From JAVVRI01 sp036654795 (GTDB taxonomy: Bacteria; Bacteroidota; Bacteroidia; Bacteroidales; Tannerellaceae), in NCBI GenBank assembly GCA_036654795.1, contig JAVVRI010000123.1, positions 1 to 8,627 on the forward strand: 8,627 bases of DNA, read 5' to 3'. The translations under genes and the position numbers were made by a program. Under the pieces are notes generated by a model. It was not told where the DNA came from and searched no databases. It saw only the letters and a program-made list of their open reading frames with translations. Positions 1 through 5,891 of the stretch are shown in pieces (position 1 is the stretch's first letter; each line of letters opens with the position of its first letter).

Positions 1-66
1 GCATTGGGGATTGAACGTAAACATACCCGGTTAGGGAATTTGTATCAGGTAATACTGATGGTTTGA
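1..66 (+). CDS. C-terminal end of an unidentified protein (partial)
   Basis: One plus-strand frame is open from the window edge for 22 codons to a TGA at 64-66. The other two forward frames close by position 34. The encoded tail includes GIERKHTRLGNLYQVILMV. It alternates polar and hydrophobic residues, which would fit a terminal beta strand, but this is too little to name a family. A hairpin terminator begins five bases after the stop, which supports a real gene end here. The gene would run convergently with tsaB. The identity cannot be decided from this fragment. Confidence 0.5.
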   Translation, partial: ALGIERKHTRLGNLYQVILMV

Positions 67-69
67 ATA

Positions 70-99
70 AGGAGGTGCTCGTAAAGCACCTCTTCGTTT
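70..99 (+). terminator. Hairpin terminator after the left-edge gene
   Basis: A perfect 8-bp stem, GAGGTGCT at 72-79 and AGCACCTC at 85-92, closes a 5-base loop. An A-T and a G-T pair extend it at the base. It is followed by TTCGTTT, a moderately T-rich tract, on the plus strand. It lies 5 bp past the stop codon at 64-66. The other flank is also A/T-rich, so it might also stop transcripts arriving from tsaB on the minus strand. Confidence 0.6.
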
Positions 100-148
100 C
101 ACGTTTCACCGTAATCTGCAGTCCGTTAAGTCGTTATGTCTGTGAAAG

Positions 149-180
149 GAGATTCGGATTTTAGGTTATTTCCGAAACTT
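149..180 (-). terminator. Weak hairpin downstream of tsaB
   Basis: TTCGGA (153-158) pairs with TCCGAA (171-176) across a 12-base loop. Two more pairs lie beyond one A-A mismatch. It sits about 17 bp downstream of the tsaB stop. There is no good T-run after it on the minus strand, so it is at best a weak terminator or a 3'-end stabilising hairpin. The stronger hairpin at 70-99 may do the job instead. Confidence 0.25.
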
Positions 181-196
181 GAGTATATAATCGTGT

Positions 197-910
197 TTAG
201 AGGTTTCCTAGCACTTTATTCTTACCGATTGTAGCTTGAAACTCTTTCAAGTAGGAAGGTTCGAAGTAGGCGGTGTCGACGAATTGGTTGGTAAGGAAAG
301 CCTTCTCGGCGAGTGGATACATGTAGTAAGCTTGCGGATTTACTTCGTTACTAATGAAACAAGCGTTGGGAGATTGGATGACATTTTGCTCATTGTATTT
401 ATAGGAGCCGCAGCCAAAGAAGTAAACTTTTTGTTTATCCAAGTAGGGCATGTAGGTGTCGATAGTGGGCACTTCCGCCATGGTTTCCCGTACCTGACGC
501 ATATGCTGGGAGGGATCGAAGATGGCCGTATAGGCTTCCATCCGGCGGGCATCTAGCATTGGGCAAAGTAATCCATCGACAGAGGTGAAGAGTCGTACAT
601 ATTGGTGTGCCATCAGCTCAAGCGTAGAAACAGCAATCAAAGGAATACCTAAACCAAAGCAAACGCCTTTGGCTGCCGACACACCGATACGAAGACCGGT
701 ATATGAACCGGGGCCACTACTAACAGCCACTGCGTCCAAGCAGAGCGCATTGTCTTCTACTACCTGAAGCGCTTCTTGAATAAAGACGCCAATGCATTTT
801 GCATGCGAGCCACCTGATAACTCGGCTTTTTCGTATAATGATTCTCCATCTTTATCCAAGGCTACGGAGCATACCGTGCCGGAAGTCTCAATACTTAATA
901 TACAGGGCAT
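197..910 (-). CDS. tsaB: TsaB, tRNA t6A37 threonylcarbamoyltransferase complex subunit
   Basis: This 237-residue cytoplasmic protein is the TsaB (YeaZ) partner of TsaD. With TsaC and TsaE they place the threonylcarbamoyl group on A37 of ANN-decoding tRNAs, a near-universal modification for translation fidelity. TsaB is an ASKHA-fold scaffold that dimerises with TsaD and is not itself the catalyst. Visible hallmarks are the N-terminal strand ILSIETSGTVCSVAL (residues 4-18) and the family motif SGPGSYTGLRIG (65-76), followed by a glycine-rich helix and IPLIAVSTLELMA (89-101). The length is normal for the family. The ATG at 908-910 is chosen because the signature begins at residue 4. The leader is AT-rich with no clear Shine-Dalgarno, as is usual in Bacteroides. 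The gene is transcribed alone, divergently from yicC, from the promoter at 981-1011. The identification is secure. Confidence 0.95.
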   Translation of the reverse strand: MPCILSIETSGTVCSVALDKDGESLYEKAELSGGSHAKCIGVFIQEALQVVEDNALCLDAVAVSSGPGSYTGLRIGVSAAKGVCFGLGIPLIAVSTLELMAHQYVRLFTSVDGLLCPMLDARRMEAYTAIFDPSQHMRQVRETMAEVPTIDTYMPYLDKQKVYFFGCGSYKYNEQNVIQSPNACFISNEVNPQAYYMYPLAEKAFLTNQFVDTAYFEPSYLKEFQATIGKNKVLGNL

Positions 911-980
911 AATTTATTTATCTATTTTGTGTCGGTCGCCATCCTTGCCGGACAGACAGGGCCAAGACTGTTTATGGCTG

Positions 981-1011
981 CAAAAGTATAAAATAAACAG
1001 ATCGAAGCAGA
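981..1011 (-). promoter_or_regulatory. Bacteroides-type promoter for tsaB
   Basis: On the minus strand TACTTTTG (988 down to 981) matches the Bacteroides -7 consensus TAnnTTTG exactly. TCTG (1011 down to 1008) is one base off the -33 TTTG. The spacer is 19 bp, within the usual 19-21. Transcription would start near 975, giving a tsaB leader of about 65 nt. The call rests on motif match and position only. Confidence 0.6.
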
Positions 1012-1043
1012 AGAAAAGAACCCTTTTCTTCCCTGATTTTAAT

Positions 1044-1068
1044 AATTGTCAATCGTCGATTGTCAATT
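1044..1068. repeat. 25-bp near-palindrome within the tandem repeat
   Basis: The sequence is symmetric about T1056. CAATCG (1050-1055) mirrors CGATTG (1057-1062), and AATTG (1044-1048) mirrors CAATT (1064-1068). The only mismatch in the arms is the T-T pair at 1049/1063. It could be a two-fold operator site overlapping the yicC -33 element, or simply a by-product of the heptamer repeat, whose AATT core is itself palindromic. It has no T-run, so it is not a convincing terminator. Confidence 0.55.
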
Positions 1069-1078
1069 GTCAATTGAA
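1044..1078. repeat. Degenerate 7-bp tandem repeat, five units
   Basis: Five head-to-tail 7-base units run from 1044 to 1078 with consensus AATTGTC. Units 1 and 4 are exact. Unit 2 (1051-1057) has C at position 4, unit 3 (1058-1064) starts with G, and unit 5 (1072-1078) ends in AA. The array lies between the divergent tsaB and yicC promoters and ends 5 bp before the yicC -7 element, so it covers that promoter's -33 region. The function is unknown. Confidence 0.75.
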
Positions 1079-1090
1079 TAAGTATCTTTG
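1059..1090 (+). promoter_or_regulatory. Bacteroides-type promoter for yicC-gmk-nadD
   Basis: TATCTTTG (1083-1090) matches the -7 consensus TAnnTTTG exactly. ATTG (1059-1062) matches three of four bases of the -33 TTTG. The spacer is 20 bp. Transcription would start near 1096, leaving only about 12 nt before the ATG at 1108. The -33 element lies inside the repeat/palindrome, so anything bound there would affect this promoter. Confidence 0.65.
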
Positions 1091-1107
1091 CAGAAATTAT
1101 AGAGTAA

Positions 1108-1980
1108 ATGATACAATCAATGACGGGATTCGGTAAGGTTACTGCCGAACTTCCTTCCAAAAAGGTAACCGTAGAAATTAAGGCACTTAATAGTAAACAA
1201 CTCGACCTTTCAACCCGTATCCCTTCGATCTATAAAGATAAGGAAATGCAGGTACGTAGCCGTTTGCTTCAGACGTTGGAACGTGGTAAGGTGGAATTTA
1301 ATATATATATTGAGTATATAGGTAAGGATTCTCCTACTCAGATCAACTTAGCAGCCGTAGAGAATTATTATAATCAGATAAACGATATCGCTTCGACGCT
1401 GAATATTGCTGTTCCGTCCGATTGGTTCAGTACGCTTCTGCGTATGCCCGATGTTATCAAGTCAGAAACGATGGAGGTGGACGAGTCGGAATGGGAAGTG
1501 GTGGAAAAGGCTGTCGAGGATGCCGTTCAGCACTTGTGCGACTTCCGTATTCAGGAAGGCGCTATGTTGCAAAAGCTCTTCGAACAGAAGATTGCCAACA
1601 TTGCCGCTCTGCTGTCGGAGGTAGAAACGTATGAGAGCGAACGCATCGAAAAGATCAAAACCCGCATCACGGAAAACTTACAAAAGATTGCGGACTTCGA
1701 TTATGACAAGAATCGTTTCGAACAGGAGATGATCTACTATATCGAGAAACTGGATGTGAACGAAGAAAAGAATCGCCTCAATAACCACTTAAAGTACTTT
1801 ATTAGTACCATGAAGAGTGGCCACGGACAGGGTAAGAAGTTGGGCTTTATTGCTCAGGAGATGGGACGAGAAATAAACACACTAGGCTCGAAGAGTAACC
1901 ATGCGGAGATGCAACAAGTTGTTGTTCGTATGAAAGACGAGCTGGAACAAATCAAAGAACAGGTCTTGAACGTATTATAA
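1108..1980 (+). CDS. yicC: YicC/YloC family endoribonuclease
   Basis: This 290-residue protein of the YicC/YloC family is about the normal length. E. coli YicC and its Bacillus homologue YloC are reported to be endoribonucleases; the role in Bacteroidales is inferred from family membership. The N-terminus MIQSMTGFG (1-9) is the family signature, followed by the conserved EIKALNSKQLD region (23-33). The C-terminal domain (DUF1732) carries GKKLGFIAQEMGREINTLGS (242-261) followed by KSN. The middle (about 150-235) is rich in charged helices. The first ATG is chosen because the signature starts there. It heads an operon with gmk, 13 bp downstream. A YicC-family gene next to gmk is a common bacterial arrangement. 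Confidence 0.93.
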   Translation: MIQSMTGFGKVTAELPSKKVTVEIKALNSKQLDLSTRIPSIYKDKEMQVRSRLLQTLERGKVEFNIYIEYIGKDSPTQINLAAVENYYNQINDIASTLNIAVPSDWFSTLLRMPDVIKSETMEVDESEWEVVEKAVEDAVQHLCDFRIQEGAMLQKLFEQKIANIAALLSEVETYESERIEKIKTRITENLQKIADFDYDKNRFEQEMIYYIEKLDVNEEKNRLNNHLKYFISTMKSGHGQGKKLGFIAQEMGREINTLGSKSNHAEMQQVVVRMKDELEQIKEQVLNVL

Positions 1981-1993
1981 ATTAGGTAGACGT

Positions 1994-2560
1994 ATGGCTG
2001 GTAAACTTATTATATTTTCCGCCCCTTCGGGCTCCGGTAAATCGACTATTATCAACTATCTGTTGCAACAGGGGTTGGATCTTCACTTCTCCATCTCGGC
2101 TACCAGCCGTGCCCCGCGCGGGGAGGAGAAGCATGGCGTGGAGTATTATTTCCTTTCGCCCGACGAGTTTCGCTCACGTATTGAGACCGGAGACTTCCTA
2201 GAGTATGAGGAGGTATATGCCGACAAGTTCTATGGCACGCTGAAAAGTGAGGTGGAGCGTATCACGAAGGAGGGAAAGCACGTTATTTTTGATGTGGACG
2301 TGGTTGGTGGTTGCAATATTAAAAAGCAATATGGCGATCGCGCTTTGTCTCTATTCATACAACCGCCCGGTATCAAGGTGTTGCGCCAACGCCTTCAAGG
2401 ACGTGGAACGGACAGCCCCGAAGTGATAGAAAGCCGTATCGCCAAAGCGGAGTACGAACTAGGATTCGCTTCTAAGTTTGACGCCGTAATCGTTAACGAT
2501 GAGCTGGAGAAGGCGCAAGCCGAAGCACTTCGTGCGATTAAAGATTTCTTGTCAAAATGA
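1994..2560 (+). CDS. gmk: Guanylate kinase (GMP kinase)
   Basis: Guanylate kinase phosphorylates GMP (and dGMP) to GDP with ATP in the cytoplasm, an essential step of purine nucleotide supply. The 188-residue length is typical. The P-loop APSGSGKST occupies residues 10-18. The GMP-binding segment follows with SATSRAPRG (35-43), HGVEYYF (47-53) and FLEYEEVYADKFYGT (68-82). VIFDVDVVGG is the strand behind the nucleotide site. The arginine-rich lid RQRLQGRGTDSPEVIESR comes next, and IVNDELEKA lies near the C-terminus. The start ATG lies 13 bp after the yicC stop, preceded by a weak GGTAG. The gene overlaps nadD by 4 bp (ATGA at 2557-2560), suggesting translational coupling. Confidence 0.97.
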   Translation: MAGKLIIFSAPSGSGKSTIINYLLQQGLDLHFSISATSRAPRGEEKHGVEYYFLSPDEFRSRIETGDFLEYEEVYADKFYGTLKSEVERITKEGKHVIFDVDVVGGCNIKKQYGDRALSLFIQPPGIKVLRQRLQGRGTDSPEVIESRIAKAEYELGFASKFDAVIVNDELEKAQAEALRAIKDFLSK

Positions 2561-3123
2561 TAAAGACCGGCATATTCTCCGGTTCATTCAATCCCATTCA
2601 CATCGGCCACTTAGCATTGGCTAATTGGCTGTGTGAGTATGAAGGGTTGGACGAAGTATGGTTTCTCATCACTCCGCATAATCCTTTGAAAGAGCGGGAG
2701 GATTTGATGGACGACCATTTTCGTTACGTATTGGCACAGGTCGCTGTTGGCAACTATCCGAAGTTTCGGGTGAGCGACTTTGAGTTTTCGTTGCCGCAAC
2801 CCTCTTATAGCATTACTACCCTGCATGCTTTGACCGAGACCTATCCCGAACATGCTTTTTCTTTTATTATGGGAGCGGATAATTGGGCTGTGATCGACCA
2901 GTGGAAAGAGTACGAAGCCTTGTTGGCTGCCTATCCTGTCTTGGTTTATCCCCGTTTAGGCTACCCGATTGTTATTCCCGATACCTATCCGAACGTCAAG
3001 GCAGTGAATGCTCCTTTGATGGAAATCTCCTCTACCTTTATTCGCGAATCCATAAAAGCCGGTAAAGATGTTTGCTTCTTCCTGCCCGAAGCTATTCGCA
3101 ATATGTTAAACGCCTCTTCCTGA
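2557..3123 (+). CDS. nadD: Nicotinate-nucleotide adenylyltransferase
   Basis: NadD transfers AMP from ATP to nicotinate mononucleotide, giving deamido-NAD, the penultimate step of NAD synthesis. It is cytoplasmic. The 188-residue protein has the nucleotidyltransferase motif GSFNPIHIGH (9-18) with its HIGH-type signature, and the second conserved motif ISSTFIR (157-163). PHNPLK in the first third, and MGADNW followed by DQW in the middle, match the family's substrate loops. The start is fixed by the ATGA overlap with gmk. The last 18 bases (3106-3123) overlap the convergent end of hemG. No strong terminator follows on the plus strand, so read-through antisense to hemG is possible. Confidence 0.95.
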   Translation: MIKTGIFSGSFNPIHIGHLALANWLCEYEGLDEVWFLITPHNPLKEREDLMDDHFRYVLAQVAVGNYPKFRVSDFEFSLPQPSYSITTLHALTETYPEHAFSFIMGADNWAVIDQWKEYEALLAAYPVLVYPRLGYPIVIPDTYPNVKAVNAPLMEISSTFIRESIKAGKDVCFFLPEAIRNMLNASS

Positions 3124-4518
3124 TTTTATTTGTTGCTCTTCTGGATTAGAGCAGATTTGCTTTGCCACACCCGCTGCCTGCCGGATGCGGTCGGCCATGC
3201 CTATGCCTCCGCGGATGTTGCCAGCCAGAATGAGACCCGGATAGCGTTTCTCCAACTCTTCGATGGTATGGAAGCGTTCGCCGCTACTTTGTTCGTACTG
3301 AGGAATGGCTTGCGGATGGCGGAAGATGCGGATCATCTCCGGCTCTATGTCTGCGGGAAACTTCAGCATGGCGTGAAGCTCATGATGAACCAGCTCTTTT
3401 AGTTCGGCATCCGGCCACCGGGTGAGTTCGGCATGCTTTACGCCGCCAATGAAGAAGGAGAACAGAGCTCCACCTTCCGGCGCACGTCCGTCGAAGCAGG
3501 CGGAGGGGAAAAGGATGCCAAGCACCTCTTTATTCTCGCACGAAGGCACCAAGCCACCAAATGCTTTAAAGTCCAAACCGTCTGTATTGCGGATACCTAC
3601 GCTTATTTGTACGACTGGCGCATAATGCAGATTACTTATCTTTTCCATCTCTTCCCTGGGTATAAAGGGGAGCAGTTGGGGTAAGGAGTAGGCTCCGGTT
3701 GTTGTGACGATCTGCTTGGCTTGCATCGTTTGCTTTCCGGACGTAGTGGTGTATTCTGCCTGCCAGCCGTTGTCGGATGGTTGTAGGGTGATGTCGGAAG
3801 CGGAGAGGGTGATATGGTTTGAACCGATTGCTTTAGCCAGTGCGTCCGTTAGTTGCTCCAATCCGCCTACGGCAGAGAATACCTTTTTTGTGGCCAGATG
3901 GTCTCGTTCCGTTTTGGGAAGGCGGGCTTTGGCTATTGTTCCTTTAATAAAGCTACCGTATTGTTGCTCCAGGTTGTAAAGCTTGGGGAGGGCATAGCGG
4001 GTGACTAACTTCATTGGGTCTCCGGCATAGACGCCGGATAGAAAGGGGTCTACCGCATATCGAAGGAATGACCTTCCGAGGCGGCGGGCAGCCAGTTCGC
4101 CTACTGATTCGTCCGGATTGGTTCCTTTCGGGCGGAAGGGCTCGCCCAAGATACGAAACTTGTCGGCTAGTGTAAACAAAGGGGTCGTGATGGCACTAAA
4201 CAGACCGGATGGCAGGTCGCGAAAGTCGTTTCCTTTCCAAATGAGGCGACGCTTGGATTCGTCGTGCGCTGTTTCCAGTTGGCATGTGGGGGCGAGGGCT
4301 GCGAATAGTTCGGCCACTTCGGGGTAGGAGACGACTCCTGTGTTTGGGCCGCTCTCGAAGGTGAAGCCCTCTTCCTGAAATGTGTGTATCTGTCCGCCTA
4401 CTCGGTCGCTACGTTCCAGCAGGTGGACTTTTCGTCCGTTGCGGGTCAGGTGGAAGGCGGTGGTCAGTCCGGTTAGTCCTGCGCCGATCACCAGAATATC
4501 TGTTTGTTGTGTATCCAT
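3106..4518 (-). CDS. hemG: Protoporphyrinogen oxidase (FAD-dependent, HemG/HemY type)
   Basis: This 470-residue flavoprotein belongs to the monoamine-oxidase-like protoporphyrinogen oxidase family, called hemG or hemY in different annotation systems. It would oxidise protoporphyrinogen IX to protoporphyrin IX, probably at the inner face of the cytoplasmic membrane. The FAD-binding motif GAGLTG is at 12-17, with the ribose-binding acidic residue in LLERSDRVGG (33-42), then ESGPNTG (55-61). The second FAD motif LILAGNIRGGIGMADRI is near 429-445. The family also includes coproporphyrinogen oxidases of Gram-positive bacteria. Adjacent hemN makes protoporphyrinogen the more likely substrate. It is the last gene of the minus-strand cluster, 5 bp after hemN. 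The tail after about residue 455 is poorly structured and is encoded partly in the nadD overlap. Confidence 0.9.
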   Translation of the reverse strand: MDTQQTDILVIGAGLTGLTTAFHLTRNGRKVHLLERSDRVGGQIHTFQEEGFTFESGPNTGVVSYPEVAELFAALAPTCQLETAHDESKRRLIWKGNDFRDLPSGLFSAITTPLFTLADKFRILGEPFRPKGTNPDESVGELAARRLGRSFLRYAVDPFLSGVYAGDPMKLVTRYALPKLYNLEQQYGSFIKGTIAKARLPKTERDHLATKKVFSAVGGLEQLTDALAKAIGSNHITLSASDITLQPSDNGWQAEYTTTSGKQTMQAKQIVTTTGAYSLPQLLPFIPREEMEKISNLHYAPVVQISVGIRNTDGLDFKAFGGLVPSCENKEVLGILFPSACFDGRAPEGGALFSFFIGGVKHAELTRWPDAELKELVHHELHAMLKFPADIEPEMIRIFRHPQAIPQYEQSSGERFHTIEELEKRYPGLILAGNIRGGIGMADRIRQAAGVAKQICSNPEEQQIKSGRGV

Positions 4519-4523
4519 GATTG

Positions 4524-5891
4524 TTATACGGGTTTAGAAAACGTTTTGTTGGTATGAAGCATCAAGCGGTCGAAGGTGGCTGCCACGTTGCGGACGAAGA
4601 GGGAGCCTTCTGGCGTTACTTGTATGTGTCGGTCGTCGTAGCAGATGATGCCGTCTGCAGCCAGTTCGCGGAGGCGGGCTTCGTCGTAAGCGGTGGCGGC
4701 TCTGACTTGATCGATGGAGAGATTGAGGTGGTTGGCTAGTTCCTGCCAGTTCAGGTTGTTGTTGCACATGAGCGTTTCTATTACTTCGCGGGTGATCTGC
4801 TCGTTGCGGTTGAGGGCATAACCTTTGGAGATGGCGAAGGTTCCGCTGTTGATTCGTTCGATGTATTGGTGGATGTCCTTGTCGTTTTGTGTATAGGCGG
4901 TGCTTAGTTGGCTGATGCCTGTTACGCCGAAAGCATAGACCTGTCCAGTCGTGCGGCGGGTACAGTATCCCTGGAAGTTTCGATGGAGTTGTCCGTCGAG
5001 GAGGGCGGTGTATAGCTCGTCGTCGGCAAGGACGAAGTGATCCAGTCCTACCGGCTTGTATCCGGTATCTGTCAGGAGAGTGTGAGCAGCGTTGTACATG
5101 CGGCTTTTCTCTTCGGCTGCTGGCAGGCCGGCCTTTTCGAGGATCAACTGTTGTTTGTTTACCCAAGGGACGTGAGCGTACGAGAAGGTTACCAAGCGGT
5201 CGGGGCGGAGTTCGGCCGCACGATGGATGGTGTCGGCAAAGCTGGCTTCGGTTTGATGGGGCAGTCCGTATATGAAGTCCATGTTGATTCGTGCGCCATT
5301 GTGGCGAAGGATACTGAATATCTCTTCGATAGGCAGTAGCGAGGGGCGGCGGTTTACGGTCTTGAGTACCTGCTCGTCGAAGTCTTGTATGCCGATGCTG
5401 AAGCGGTTGAAAGCCGCTCCGGTCAGCTCCCTCCAGTAGTTTTCGTCCAGATAGCCGGGATGGCATTCGATGGCTATCTCCGGCCGGTCTATTGTGCTGA
5501 ATCCGGCGAGGAGGTGTTCGTTGAGCTCCTTCAGGCGGTGTACGGGGAGGGCGGTCGGTGTCCCACCACCGTAATGAATCTGGGCAATCTTACGGGTGGG
5601 CGATAGCTTTTTTACCACTTGGTCTATCTCTTTGTGGAGGGCGGCCAGGTAACTTTCCACCACTTCCGGCTTCATCATCGGGAATGAGTTGCATCCGCAA
5701 TAATGGCAGAGGTGTCGGCAAAAAGGAATGTGGATATAGAAGGAGATATGCTCCGGCTGAGTCTGGTTGGAAGCTTCGATGGCAGCTTCATATTCTCGGT
5801 TGGTGAAGGTGTCGCTGAAGTAGTTGGCTGGTGGATAGCTGGTGTATCGAGGTACCGGCACGTTGTATTTCTGTAAGATGTCTTGTGTCAT
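4524..5891 (-). CDS. hemN: Oxygen-independent coproporphyrinogen III dehydrogenase
   Basis: HemN is a radical-SAM enzyme that decarboxylates two propionates of coproporphyrinogen III to give protoporphyrinogen IX without oxygen. The 455-residue protein has the N-terminal PRYTSYPP (14-21), then YIHIPFC and the cluster motif C58-x3-C62-x2-C65-x-C67. Next are GGGTPTAL (radical SAM glycine motif), the FQGYCTRR segment near residue 315, and the C-terminal HemN domain ending VRNVAATFD. The fourth cysteine, the N-terminal PRYTSYPP and the C-terminal domain distinguish true HemN from the heme chaperone-like HemW, which usually has phenylalanine at the last motif position. Its start overlaps the MFS permease stop by 4 bp (ATGA), and hemG follows 5 bp later, so the two successive pathway steps are coupled. 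Confidence 0.95.
   Translation of the reverse strand: MTQDILQKYNVPVPRYTSYPPANYFSDTFTNREYEAAIEASNQTQPEHISFYIHIPFCRHLCHYCGCNSFPMMKPEVVESYLAALHKEIDQVVKKLSPTRKIAQIHYGGGTPTALPVHRLKELNEHLLAGFSTIDRPEIAIECHPGYLDENYWRELTGAAFNRFSIGIQDFDEQVLKTVNRRPSLLPIEEIFSILRHNGARINMDFIYGLPHQTEASFADTIHRAAELRPDRLVTFSYAHVPWVNKQQLILEKAGLPAAEEKSRMYNAAHTLLTDTGYKPVGLDHFVLADDELYTALLDGQLHRNFQGYCTRRTTGQVYAFGVTGISQLSTAYTQNDKDIHQYIERINSGTFAISKGYALNRNEQITREVIETLMCNNNLNWQELANHLNLSIDQVRAATAYDEARLRELAADGIICYDDRHIQVTPEGSLFVRNVAATFDRLMLHTNKTFSKPV

Noticed and set aside
236..556. A 106-codon plus-strand open frame antisense to tsaB
   Set aside because: It is a mirror frame of a conserved gene, with no promoter, no start context and no recognisable motif.
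792..1136. A 114-codon plus-strand open frame across the tsaB start and the intergenic region
   Set aside because: It is antisense to the conserved TsaB N-terminus, runs through both promoters and the repeat, and its product resembles no protein family.
3133..3154. Inverted repeat TGCTCT/AGAGCA just after the nadD stop, considered as a terminator
   Set aside because: The stem is only six pairs plus a wobble, with an 8-base loop and no T-run on either strand. It lies inside hemG coding sequence.
4534..5466. A 310-codon open frame on the minus strand inside hemN
   Set aside because: It lies in a shifted frame of a well-conserved gene. Its product is dominated by Arg, Pro, His and Ser with no domain, as expected from an out-of-frame reading of GC-rich codons.
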